Shown in pieces: positions 1 through 6,208 of a stretch of DNA of 6,805 nucleotides. Below the pieces are notes generated by a model. The model was not told the DNA's origin and did no database searches. It worked only from the letters and a program-made list of their open reading frames with translations. The DNA is taken from positions 1 through 6,805 of the forward strand of contig JACMQD010000151.1 in NCBI GenBank assembly GCA_014377155.1. The letters are read 5' to 3'. Position 1 is the first letter of the stretch; every line of letters starts with the position of its first letter. A program made the position numbers and the translations under genes. Source of the stretch: Herminiimonas sp. (GTDB lineage Bacteria > Pseudomonadota > Gammaproteobacteria > Burkholderiales > Burkholderiaceae).

Positions 1-941
1 ACATCAGGATAATTGACGGCATAGCTGGCCATGCCGATTTCCACCCGCGAATGAATGATGGCGCGCAGGGTCTGCGACAGGACGGTGAGCAAGCCGCCTT
101 GCGCCAGCTTGCCCGGCGCGTACATGATCTTGGCATTGTAGGGCACGATCGGGTTCACGCAGATGAGGACATCGACGTCTTTTTCCAGCGCGATCGAGGC
201 ATGCAGCGTTTTGCGCAGCGCGCCGTCGACGAAGTACCGTCCGTCGATTTCGACCGGCGGAAACAATCCCGGCACCGCTGCGCTGGCCTGAGCCGCTACC
301 GAGATCGGCACGTGGTCGAAACCGGGTTCGCCGAATTTGACAGACTGGCCGGAATCGAGATCGGTAGCAACCAGAATCAGGCGGCGCTCGAGACCACGAA
401 AATCATTACTGCGGCCGGCAACGGACAACGTCTGCTTCAGGAATTCCTCGAGGCCCGAACCCGAAAACACACCGGTCGGCAGGGCTTCCTTCATGCGCTC
501 AAACGAGCTCGCCAAGTTGGCTTTGCCACCGCGCGTGACGTAGTGCGCAATCGAACTGGCCAGCAGTCGCGGCACCGAAGCCGCGCGCTTACCGAGTTCA
601 GACCAGGCTGGTCGCAGTAGCATCTCGGGCTTGAAGAGGGCATCACTACTGTCGGTACTGTCGCTTTCGACGAACAGCCGGCACATCTGCAGCGGCGTAA
701 TGCCATTGGCGAGTCCGGCCGCAATGATGCCGCCGGCACTGATGCCGACATAGACCGCCGCATCGTTCAAGTCCAGGCCATCGATTGCCTCGTCGATCGC
801 GGCCAAGGCACCGATTTGATAGACGGCGCCCAGCGGGCCACCGCCGGCGAGTGCCAGCCCGATCCGCGGCGACGCCGGCGCGGCGCGGCGTCTCGCAGCC
901 GCCGCAGGAGAAGGGTTCTGTTGTCTGGACTTTGATGTCAT
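1..941 (-). CDS. Patatin-like phospholipase family protein (3' end outside window)
   Basis: Reading the minus strand from the ATG at 941 gives 313 uninterrupted codons to the window edge, so the C-terminus is missing. After an Ala/Arg-rich lead of about 25 residues comes the patatin fold. The oxyanion loop is GGGPLG (residues 33-38), the nucleophile elbow is GISAG with Ser68, and the second catalytic residue is Asp239 in a VDGA motif, preceded by a typical ASAAVPGLFPP stretch. These are the Ser-Asp dyad landmarks of bacterial patatin-like acyl hydrolases, which cleave fatty acyl esters of phospholipids or other lipids. The usual basic residue of the oxyanion loop (GGGxR/KG) is Leu here. No signal peptide is obvious, so a cytoplasmic site is likely. 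A stop codon lies in frame five codons upstream of the ATG, fixing the start, but the Shine-Dalgarno is poor. It lies 113 bp downstream of the phasin gene on the same strand. The substrate is unknown; phospholipid, triacylglycerol or polyester granules are all possible. Confidence 0.9.
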   Translation of the reverse strand, partial: MTSKSRQQNPSPAAAARRRAAPASPRIGLALAGGGPLGAVYQIGALAAIDEAIDGLDLNDAAVYVGISAGGIIAAGLANGITPLQMCRLFVESDSTDSSDALFKPEMLLRPAWSELGKRAASVPRLLASSIAHYVTRGGKANLASSFERMKEALPTGVFSGSGLEEFLKQTLSVAGRSNDFRGLERRLILVATDLDSGQSVKFGEPGFDHVPISVAAQASAAVPGLFPPVEIDGRYFVDGALRKTLHASIALEKDVDVLICVNPIVPYNAKIMYAPGKLAQGGLLTVLSQTLRAIIHSRVEIGMASYAVNYPD

Positions 942-967
942 AAATACACTGGATTAATGCACATGTG

Positions 968-993
968 AAAAAGGCCTGTGCATGGCACAGGCC
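968..993 (-). terminator. Rho-independent terminator downstream of the phasin gene
   Basis: A perfect 9-bp inverted repeat (GGCCTGTGC / GCACAGGCC) with a 3-base loop occupies 973-993. Read on the minus strand it is followed at once by TTTTT (972-968), the classical intrinsic terminator layout. The plus-strand side has no T run, so it acts on leftward transcripts. It lies about 60 bp after the phasin stop and its T run ends 26 bp before the patatin start, so it should end or attenuate phasin messages before the patatin gene. Confidence 0.85.
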
Positions 994-1054
994 CGATCGA
1001 CTTCATTGATGTGAAAGCCGCACGCACCACATCGGGGGCGGTGCGGCCATTACA

Positions 1055-1708
1055 TCAATTGACGACGCCGTTCGATGTGGCGAGCGTGACGGACGGCTTC
1101 GCCGTATCGGCTTTGGTCGCTGTCTTTGGTGCGACCGGCTTCTTGGCCACCGGCTTTTTTGCGACAGCTTTTGGCGCAGGTTTGGCAACGGATTTCTTAG
1201 CTACCGGCTTTTTTGCAGCGACTTTTTTGGCAACCGGCTTGTTGGCGACTGGCTTCTTGACAGCGGTTGTTTTCAGCGCAGCCTTGACCGTTGCAGGCTT
1301 TTTGCCTGACAAGTCGGCAACGGCTTTGCTCAGCGCTTCGACGCGCCGGGTCAATGCCTGCACGTCTTTTTGCGTCGGAACACCGAGCGTGCCGAGCGAG
1401 CGTGCTACGCGATCTTCGAAAACCTGCTCCAGCTTGTCCCATGAACCCGATGCCTGCTTACTGACATTGTCGGCCATCTTGGTGACAGTGTCTGTAACGC
1501 CGGAAACCTTATCTTCCGCCAGGCGCTGGGTGCGCTTTTGCAGGTCGGTGCCTTCCCGTACCAACTTGGCGAAAACTTTGCCGCCTTCTTCCTGTGCCTT
1601 GGCGAATGCGCCCAGGCCCGCCTGCCAGATCTGTTGCGCTGAAGTGCGTACGGCGTCGGCCAGTTGCTTGTCGTCCGACTTAGCGAGTGCTTTCAGTTTC
1701 TTTACCAT
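1055..1708 (-). CDS. Phasin family protein (PhaI/PhaF-type granule-associated) with Lys/Ala/Pro-rich tail
   Basis: The 217-residue product has an N-terminal phasin domain (about residues 10-130): an amphipathic helix rich in A, Q and K, then a predicted coiled-coil part with the family-like stretches FEDRVARSLGTLGVPT (97-112) and DVQALTRRVEALSKAV (115-130). Phasins coat intracellular polyhydroxyalkanoate granules and control their size and segregation. Residues 136-205 form a low-complexity basic tail with repeated KKPVA/AKKPVA units, like the histone H1-like tail of Pseudomonas PhaF, which binds nucleoid DNA. The ATG at 1708 has a good Shine-Dalgarno (GGAG, 6-base spacer). The gene diverges from the acyl-CoA reductase and precedes the patatin gene. 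The family call is from remembered phasin sequences. Whether this host makes PHA, and whether the protein coats PHA or another lipid body, cannot be told from this window. Confidence 0.9.
   Translation of the reverse strand: MVKKLKALAKSDDKQLADAVRTSAQQIWQAGLGAFAKAQEEGGKVFAKLVREGTDLQKRTQRLAEDKVSGVTDTVTKMADNVSKQASGSWDKLEQVFEDRVARSLGTLGVPTQKDVQALTRRVEALSKAVADLSGKKPATVKAALKTTAVKKPVANKPVAKKVAAKKPVAKKSVAKPAPKAVAKKPVAKKPVAPKTATKADTAKPSVTLATSNGVVN
1106..1303 (-). repeat. Degenerate tandem repeat encoding the basic KKPVA tail of the phasin
   Basis: This part of the phasin gene codes for residues 136-201. On the plus strand it reads as recurring GCCACCGGCTT/CAACCGGCTT-like units with T runs. The units encode AKKPVA, NKPVA, KKSVA and similar pentamers. 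Such repeats are prone to change in copy number between strains, altering tail length and charge. Confidence 0.7.
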
Positions 1709-1718
1709 GGTGATCTCC

Positions 1719-1771
1719 GTTTGTTCGATGATTCTAATTGTCGGATCGACCGACGCGCTTGTTCGATGGTT
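1719..1771. promoter_or_regulatory. Repeat-rich regulatory region upstream of the phasin gene
   Basis: Two copies of a 15-base direct repeat, 13/15 identical with a shared core TTGTTCGATG, begin at 1719 and 1757, 38 bp apart. Between them sits a perfect inverted repeat GTCGG-ATCGA-CCGAC (1740-1754). Read leftward, TAGAAT (1736-1731) is a plausible -10 element for the phasin promoter, with no strong -35 match. The inverted repeat falls in the promoter spacer, where a repressor would block RNA polymerase. The regulator is unknown; a PhaR-like phasin repressor or the TetR protein encoded downstream are candidates by inference only. Confidence 0.45.
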
Positions 1772-1831
1772 GGAGTGTAGGCAGCAAAACTAGAGATGGG
1801 GTTCTAAAGCGATAGAGGGCAAATTCTAATG

Positions 1832-1877
1832 GCAAGGCGTCGTGTCGCTTGCAAATAGAGTCTCAGCCTGCAATCAT
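1832..1877 (+). promoter_or_regulatory. Possible promoter and overlapping inverted repeat for the acyl-CoA reductase
   Basis: TTGCAA (1849-1854) and AATCAT (1872-1877) are spaced 17 bp, a weak sigma70-like pair 36 bp before the reductase ATG. An imperfect palindrome, GCAAGgCG-N6-CGCTTGC (1832-1852, one bulged base), overlaps the -35 box and could be an operator. Matches to consensus are modest, so this is tentative. Confidence 0.3.
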
Positions 1878-1912
1878 TGGCGCACCATAACTTCAATAAA
1901 AAAGGGGATAGC

Positions 1913-3904
1913 ATGCACTATTTCGTCACGGGCGCAACGGGTTTTATCGGCAAACGATTGGTCAGGAAACTGTTGGCGCGCAAAGGCAATGTGGTCTATT
2001 TCCTGCTGCGTGAAGAAAGCAGCGCCAAGCTGCCCGCGCTGCTCGAATACTGGAACACAACCAGGGCGCGCGCTATTCCGGTGTTCGGCGATCTGCGGTC
2101 AGCCAAGCTCGGCGTTTCGCGCGAGGATATCAAGACGCTGTCGAAAAACATCGATCACTTCTTTCATCTGGCCGCTATCTACGACATGAAGGCCGATGAG
2201 CACGAACAAGCTGCCGTCAATGTCGAAGGTACGCGCAATGCGGTCGCGTTGTCGAACGCGATCGGTGCCAGATGCCTGCATCATGTCAGCTCGATTGCAG
2301 CGGCCGGCATGTTCGAAGGAATCTTTCGCGAAGACATGTTCGAGGAAGCGGAAAACCTCGATCATCCGTACTACCAGACCAAGCATGACGCCGAAAAAAT
2401 CGTCCGCAGCGAAGCCAAGGGTGCATTTCGTATCTATCGTCCGGGACTGGTGGTGGGCGATTCAAAGACCGGCGAAATGGACAAGATCGACGGGCCGTAT
2501 TATTTCTTCAAACTGATCCAGCGCATTCGCCAGATCTTGCCGCCGTGGATGCCGATGATCGGTATCGAAGGTGGTCGCGTCAATATCGTGCCGGTCGATT
2601 ATGTGGTCGATGCGATGGACCACATCGCGCATTTGCCCAAGCTCGACGGCCGCTGTTTTCACCTGACTGATCCCGAGCCGATGCGGGTAGGCGACGTGCT
2701 TAACGTGTTCGCTCGAGCAGCACATTCGCCGACCTTCAGCCTGCGCGTCAATGCCGCGCTGTTCGGCTTTATTCCGAAAGCAATCAAGAAAGGCATGATG
2801 TCGCTGACGCCGGTGCGCCGCGTCAAGGATGCGGTGATGAAGGACCTGGGACTGCCGGCGGACGTGATGCAGTTCGTTAATTACCCGACCCGTTTCGACA
2901 ATCGAGATACCGCCATTGCATTGAAAGGTAGTGGCATCACCTGTCCGCGCCTCGATGATTATGCGGAAAAAATCTGGGATTACTGGGAGCGCAATCTCGA
3001 TCCGGCGCTGTTCATCGACCATACGCTGCGTGGTCAGGTGGCCGGCAAGGTCGTGCTGGTCACCGGCGGCTCGTCCGGCATCGGTTTGGCGACTGCCCAT
3101 AAGCTGGCCGAAGCCGGTGCCATTACGATCATCTGCGGTCGCGACGAAGACAAGCTGGCCGAAGCCAAAAAGGAAATCGCCGCGCGCGGTTTCGAGGTCA
3201 TCACTTATCCGGTCGATATCGCCGACATGGCCGACTGCGACCGGTTCGTCCAGCTAGTACTCGATAACCATGGCTGTGTCGATGTGTTGGTCAACAATGC
3301 CGGCCGCTCGATCCGGCGCGGCATCGAATCGAGTTACGACCGTTTCCATGATTTCGAGCGTACCATGCAGCTCAATTATTTTGGCGCGCTACGGGTGACG
3401 ATGGGATTCCTGCCGAAGATGATGGCGCAAAAACGCGGCCAGGTGATCAACATTTCGTCGATTGGCGTCCTGACCAATGCCCCGCGCTTTTCGGCCTATG
3501 TCGCTTCCAAGGCCGCGCTCGACGCCTGGACCCGATGTGCAGCATCCGAGTTTGCCGACCTCAACGTCAAGTTCACCACCATTAACATGCCGCTGGTGCG
3601 AACGCCGATGATCGCGCCGACCAAAATCTACCAGAACGTGCCAACGCTATCGCCGGAAGAAGCAGCCGACCTGATTGCCAAGGCGATCGTCTACAAGCCG
3701 GTACGTATCGCGACTCGGTTGGGCATCCTCGGTGAGGTGGTGCATGCATTGGTGCCGCGCATCGCGCAGATCGTCATGAACACCAGCTACCGGATGTTTG
3801 CCGATTCGGATGCCGCAAAAAACAAGGAAGGTGACAAGAAGGCCTCCCAAATGTCTGCCGACCAGATGGCGTTGCAACAGCTGTTGCGGGGCGTGCACTT
3901 CTAG
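1913..3904 (+). CDS. Two-domain SDR, probable alcohol-forming fatty acyl-CoA reductase
   Basis: The 663-residue protein joins two Rossmann domains. The N-terminal half (1-370) is an extended SDR of the fatty acyl-CoA reductase type: GATGFIG nucleotide loop (7-13), HVSS (124-127) and Y153-x3-K157. The C-terminal half (about 375-625) is a classical SDR: TGGSSGIG (384-391), NNAG (461-464), Ser at INISS (512-516) and Y529-x3-K533. Length, domain order and stretches such as GEMDKIDGPYYFFK and TINMPLVRTPMIAPTKIY match, from memory, the Marinobacter enzyme that reduces acyl-CoA through the aldehyde to fatty alcohol with NADPH (EC 1.2.1.84 type), supplying alcohols for wax esters. Substrate range here is inferred. 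The ATG at 1913 is chosen for its AAGGGG Shine-Dalgarno (5-base spacer); a TTG 12 codons upstream is open but lacks one. Both active sites look intact. The gene diverges from the phasin and is followed by a TetR gene. Confidence 0.9.
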   Translation: MHYFVTGATGFIGKRLVRKLLARKGNVVYFLLREESSAKLPALLEYWNTTRARAIPVFGDLRSAKLGVSREDIKTLSKNIDHFFHLAAIYDMKADEHEQAAVNVEGTRNAVALSNAIGARCLHHVSSIAAAGMFEGIFREDMFEEAENLDHPYYQTKHDAEKIVRSEAKGAFRIYRPGLVVGDSKTGEMDKIDGPYYFFKLIQRIRQILPPWMPMIGIEGGRVNIVPVDYVVDAMDHIAHLPKLDGRCFHLTDPEPMRVGDVLNVFARAAHSPTFSLRVNAALFGFIPKAIKKGMMSLTPVRRVKDAVMKDLGLPADVMQFVNYPTRFDNRDTAIALKGSGITCPRLDDYAEKIWDYWERNLDPALFIDHTLRGQVAGKVVLVTGGSSGIGLATAHKLAEAGAITIICGRDEDKLAEAKKEIAARGFEVITYPVDIADMADCDRFVQLVLDNHGCVDVLVNNAGRSIRRGIESSYDRFHDFERTMQLNYFGALRVTMGFLPKMMAQKRGQVINISSIGVLTNAPRFSAYVASKAALDAWTRCAASEFADLNVKFTTINMPLVRTPMIAPTKIYQNVPTLSPEEAADLIAKAIVYKPVRIATRLGILGEVVHALVPRIAQIVMNTSYRMFADSDAAKNKEGDKKASQMSADQMALQQLLRGVHF

Positions 3905-3928
3905 CAAGCGCTGGATCACGATTAGTTC

Positions 3929-3971
3929 AAATCGGCGGTTCGTTACAAAAGCGTCAGCTCGGCGATTTTTT
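3929..3971 (+). terminator. Weak terminator-like hairpin after the reductase gene
   Basis: AAATCGgCG (3929-3937) can pair with CGgCGATTT (3960-3968), with one G-G mismatch. The T run reaches 3971, but half of it is used in the stem and the loop is 22 bases long. The position, 24 bp after the stop, fits a terminator, but the structure is poor. Confidence 0.3.
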
Positions 3972-3989
3972 CAATGCTTCTTTGAAAGG

Positions 3990-4017
3990 TTGACGGTATT
4001 GAGGACATAGTTAATAT
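3990..4017 (+). promoter_or_regulatory. Sigma70-like promoter in the reductase-tetR gap
   Basis: TTGACG (3990-3995) and TAATAT (4012-4017) with a 16-bp spacer form a good sigma70-like promoter pointing right. It would start near 4024 and give a leader of about 170 bases before the TetR gene, or drive a short untranslated RNA; no coding sequence or clear terminator was found in that leader. Confidence 0.45.
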
Positions 4018-4119
4018 AGCTATCGGCAAAAAACTTTCTTACGTGGCACGTCCTGAGTAGCCGTCAGCAAGATAAACTAGGCAACAAGCGCTTTTTGATG
4101 GCTGCTGCCGAACGTCAAT

Positions 4120-4151
4120 ATCGATTCGATCGTGTTCGCGTGTCATATAAT
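4120..4151 (+). promoter_or_regulatory. Proximal promoter and small palindrome upstream of tetR-family gene
   Basis: A perfect -10 box TATAAT (4146-4151) lies 41 bp before the TetR ATG. The -35 region has no good consensus match but holds the palindrome ATCGA-T-TCGAT (4120-4130). TetR proteins commonly repress themselves by binding palindromes in this position, so it is a candidate operator, though 11 bp is short for the family. Confidence 0.4.
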
Positions 4152-4178
4152 AAAAAAGCTCACATCAACGCAGGCTCC

Positions 4179-4196
4179 ATGAATATTTACCAATGA
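4179..4196 (+). CDS. Possible five-codon leader overlapping the TetR start
   Basis: ATG at 4179 opens a tiny frame encoding MNIYQ whose TGA overlaps the TetR start as ATGA (4193-4196). The TetR ATG itself has no Shine-Dalgarno, while an AGG lies just before this mini-frame. Ribosomes ending here could re-initiate on the TetR gene. Such a short frame can also occur by chance. Confidence 0.25.
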   Translation: MNIYQ

Positions 4197-4798
4197 ACAA
4201 AGCACCCAAACTATCGTTCAAGCAACAACAGTTGATCGTGCGGGAAGATGCGATTATCGATGCCGTCAATGGCCTGCTGGCGCGCAAGGGATATGACCTG
4301 ATGACCATGGACGAGGTGGCCGCCGAGGTCGGCATTGCCAAGGCCAGCCTCTACAAGCATTTTCCTTCCAAAGAAACGCTGGCTGCTGCTGCCATGATCC
4401 GGCTGTTGGAAAATACCCTTGCCTTCGTCCGCGCTTTGGCGCCTGAACTATCCGCGCTCGATCAATTGCGCGCCATCTTGCGCTGGGCGCTGGAGGTACG
4501 CATGCAGGGCGGCTTGCCGACCCTGCCGGCAGAAAACACGACTCTGCGCGAGGCACTGGTCAACAATATGAAGTATGTCAGCAGGGTATTGGACATGAAT
4601 GAATTGCTCGGTGACTTGATCGAGCGCGCCAAGGTCGATGGCGCAATTCGTTCCGACCTGCCGACGGAAGTCGTGTTGTTCACCATTTACGCGCGGTCCT
4701 GCGATCCGAGCGTCGATTATCTGAAGATGATGGGCCAGTATACCGACCCGCAGATCATCGATTTTCTCCTGTCGACCTGTTTCGATGGACTCCATTGA
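4193..4798 (+). CDS. TetR/AcrR family transcriptional regulator
   Basis: The 201-residue protein has the usual TetR size and order. The N-terminal DNA-binding domain (about residues 14-62) contains a helix-turn-helix with MTMDEVAAEVGIAKASLYKHF (37-57) and the common continuation PSKETL. The remainder is a helical ligand-binding and dimerisation domain that I cannot assign to a known ligand class. These proteins are usually dimeric repressors released by small molecules. Lying between an acyl-CoA reductase and a lipase-like hydrolase on the same strand, it may sense an acyl-CoA, fatty acid or fatty alcohol and control one or both, but this is inference. The ATG at 4193 starts a typical TetR N-terminus though it lacks a Shine-Dalgarno; coupling from a mini-frame just upstream might compensate. 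Confidence 0.92.
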   Translation: MNKAPKLSFKQQQLIVREDAIIDAVNGLLARKGYDLMTMDEVAAEVGIAKASLYKHFPSKETLAAAAMIRLLENTLAFVRALAPELSALDQLRAILRWALEVRMQGGLPTLPAENTTLREALVNNMKYVSRVLDMNELLGDLIERAKVDGAIRSDLPTEVVLFTIYARSCDPSVDYLKMMGQYTDPQIIDFLLSTCFDGLH

Positions 4799-4859
4799 CG
4801 GTACCGTAATCGATTTAGTCAGCATCCTCTAAACGGCTTTTACGAAACCGAAAATGCCG
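4798..4859. other. Inverted repeats between tetR-family gene and hydrolase
   Basis: A perfect 10-bp palindrome ACGGTACCGT (4798-4807) starts on the last base of the TetR stop codon. A second imperfect inverted repeat, CGGCTTTT (4834-4841) with AAAA-t-GCCG (4851-4859), follows. Neither has a T run after it in the plus direction, so they are not ordinary terminators. They could be operators or mRNA stems. The 125-bp gap before the hydrolase has no convincing promoter, so co-transcription with tetR is possible. Confidence 0.3.
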
Positions 4860-4923
4860 GGTAATCGCGTACATTAAGGCTATGACCGCACATAGGCTAG
4901 CGGCGTCCAATCGGGGAGTGCGC

Positions 4924-5907
4924 ATGACCAAATCTGAACGAGCCAATGCGGCCACGCGTTCCGCCTCCTGGGTTACTACTGGTGCCAGCGTCCTCAACGG
5001 CATGTTCGGCGACTACCTGTACCGCCGAAAGAATGGCCTGGCGATCGAGATGGCTTTCATGCACGACAATGCGCCGTTGACCCTTGCACCGGATGCGCTC
5101 GGCGAGTTTTTGCCCGAGCCGTCGCGCAAGATCGTCGTCCTGCTTCACGGCCTGTGCTGCAACGAAGGCAGCTGGCGCTTGCGCGGCGATGTTCCAGACG
5201 ACGACACCTCTTATGGCGCGCTCTTGCAACAGGATTTGGGTCACACGCCGTTCTACCTGCGCTATAACACCGGACTGCCGATTGCAGACAACGGCGCGCA
5301 ATTCTCCGCGCTCATGGCGAAGTTGCTGGCAACTTATCCAGTGGAGGTCGACGAGATCGTTATCATTGGTCACAGCATGGGCGGGTTAGTGACGCGTAGT
5401 GCGTGCGAGATCGCCGCCGCCGGAGGCGAGGCGTGGGTCGCCAAGGTATCGAAAGCGTTTTATTTGGGCACGCCGCACGACGGCGCAGATCTGGAAAAAT
5501 TCGTCCATGTCGCCAGCGCAGCCCTGGATGCGATTCCCAATCCGATCACCAATGTCATCGGCGGTGTGCTCGCGTTGCGCAGTCATGGTATCAAAGACTT
5601 GCGTCATGGCGCAGCGCACGGCCTCGCCAGCCCCCGACCAAAGGCCGGCAGCATTCCATGGCTCGGCCATGCGCAGCATTATTTGATTGCGGGAAGCTTG
5701 ACCGAAGATCCGCAACACGTCATCACGCAGATCTTCGGCGATGCGCTGGTGCGGATGCCCGGCAAGCGCACCAGAGCGCTGCTGCCGGCAAAAAACATCA
5801 AGGTTTTTAAAAAGCTCAACCACATGGCGCTCGCGCATGACCGGCAGGTTTACCGCCAAATTCGGCAATGGTGTGCCGATCAACCAGAAGGAAAAACGCA
5901 TGAGTGA
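4924..5907 (+). CDS. Alpha/beta hydrolase, esterase/lipase type
   Basis: The 327-residue protein has a complete alpha/beta-hydrolase signature. The strand and oxyanion segment VVLLHGLCCNEGSW is at 71-84, the nucleophile elbow GHSMGG carries Ser151 (149-154), and LGTPHDGA (181-188) is the lipase-like stretch. FGDALV offers Asp273 and LNHMAL offers His300 as the rest of the triad. It should hydrolyse carboxylic esters; the natural substrate is unknown. The start at 4924 has a strong GGGGAG Shine-Dalgarno (5-base spacer). An ATG 14 codons upstream is in frame but poorly supported. No clear signal peptide is seen. From memory, the body from about residue 21 matches a proteobacterial esterase family of roughly 420 residues, but this protein lacks that family's N-terminal helical region of about 100 residues. 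The next gene encodes a protein resembling that region. The stop overlaps the next start by 8 bases. Confidence 0.93.
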   Translation: MTKSERANAATRSASWVTTGASVLNGMFGDYLYRRKNGLAIEMAFMHDNAPLTLAPDALGEFLPEPSRKIVVLLHGLCCNEGSWRLRGDVPDDDTSYGALLQQDLGHTPFYLRYNTGLPIADNGAQFSALMAKLLATYPVEVDEIVIIGHSMGGLVTRSACEIAAAGGEAWVAKVSKAFYLGTPHDGADLEKFVHVASAALDAIPNPITNVIGGVLALRSHGIKDLRHGAAHGLASPRPKAGSIPWLGHAQHYLIAGSLTEDPQHVITQIFGDALVRMPGKRTRALLPAKNIKVFKKLNHMALAHDRQVYRQIRQWCADQPEGKTHE

Positions 5908-6181
5908 GATTAGATGGCGTCAGATCCGCGGCGCCAGCGAATTATTGCAGGATGCCGTCGATGCCACGGTCACTGCCACCGAAACAGTACATCAGGCAAT
6001 TGCGCGCAAGCCCTATGCAATCCTCGCCTCGTTCGATGCGATTGCCGCGCCGGTCAGGCAGGTCGAGCAGGTACAGGCGACGATCACGGCAGGCGTTTAC
6101 TCGGCAATTCGCGCCGTCAACAAAGGCGTCGGCACAGTCGCTACGCGGGTTATCGACCACCTGGATCAATCCACAGACTGA
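5900..6181 (+). CDS. Small helical protein coupled to the hydrolase gene
   Basis: This 93-residue protein starts inside the last codons of the hydrolase gene (8-base overlap) with a good AAGGA Shine-Dalgarno and 7-base spacer, so the two are probably translationally coupled and made together. It is rich in Ala, Val and Thr and should be almost wholly helical, with no Cys. The stretches RGASELLQDAVDATVTATETVHQAI (10-34, Arg at 10) and ITAGVYSAIRAVNKGVGTV (62-80) recall the N-terminal helical region of larger alpha/beta hydrolases of the neighbouring gene's family. A role as detached accessory or membrane-interaction domain of that hydrolase is therefore proposed, not shown. It could also be a small phasin-like helical protein. 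It ends 27 bp before the convergent hydrolase stop. Confidence 0.8.
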   Translation: MSEIRWRQIRGASELLQDAVDATVTATETVHQAIARKPYAILASFDAIAAPVRQVEQVQATITAGVYSAIRAVNKGVGTVATRVIDHLDQSTD

Positions 6182-6184
6182 TCC
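6163..6184. other. Hairpin at the convergent gene ends
   Basis: GGATCA (6163-6168) and TGATCC (6179-6184) form a perfect 6-bp inverted repeat around a 10-base loop that spans the stop codon of the small helical gene. No T run follows on either strand, so it is at best a weak bidirectional transcript-end structure. No better terminator is seen between the two converging genes. Confidence 0.25.
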
Positions 6185-6208
6185 CTGTCGCTCGATGGCG
6201 CAAGCTGT

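Noticed and set aside
51..620. Plus-strand open frame of 189 codons
   Set aside because: Antisense to the patatin gene, whose motifs are intact; the translation is Arg/Gln-rich with no recognisable domain.
978..1793. Long plus-strand open frame of 271 codons
   Set aside because: It lies antisense to the phasin gene; its repetitive Phe/Leu/Thr/Gly composition is the mirror of the Lys/Ala tail codons, and it has no family resemblance.
1877..1912. Upstream TTG start for the reductase
   Set aside because: The extra 12 codons contain the Shine-Dalgarno for the ATG at 1913, and the Rossmann fold begins right at that ATG.
2462..3100. Minus-strand open frame of 212 codons inside the reductase gene
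   Set aside because: Antisense shadow of a clearly conserved gene, without a domain or ribosome site.
3905..4092. Repeated CAAGCGCT at 3905-3912 and 4085-4092, with similar CAAGCG words near 1755 and 1846
   Set aside because: Short GC-rich words of this kind are expected by chance; there is no fixed spacing or dyad layout to support a binding site.
4080..4110. Possible hairpin GGCAACAAGC with GCTGCTGCC before the TetR gene
   Set aside because: Pairing needs mismatches and bulges, and no T run follows on either strand.
4882..4923. Upstream ATG start for the plus-strand hydrolase
   Set aside because: The extra 14 codons include the strong GGGGAG site that serves the ATG at 4924, and no better ribosome site precedes 4882.
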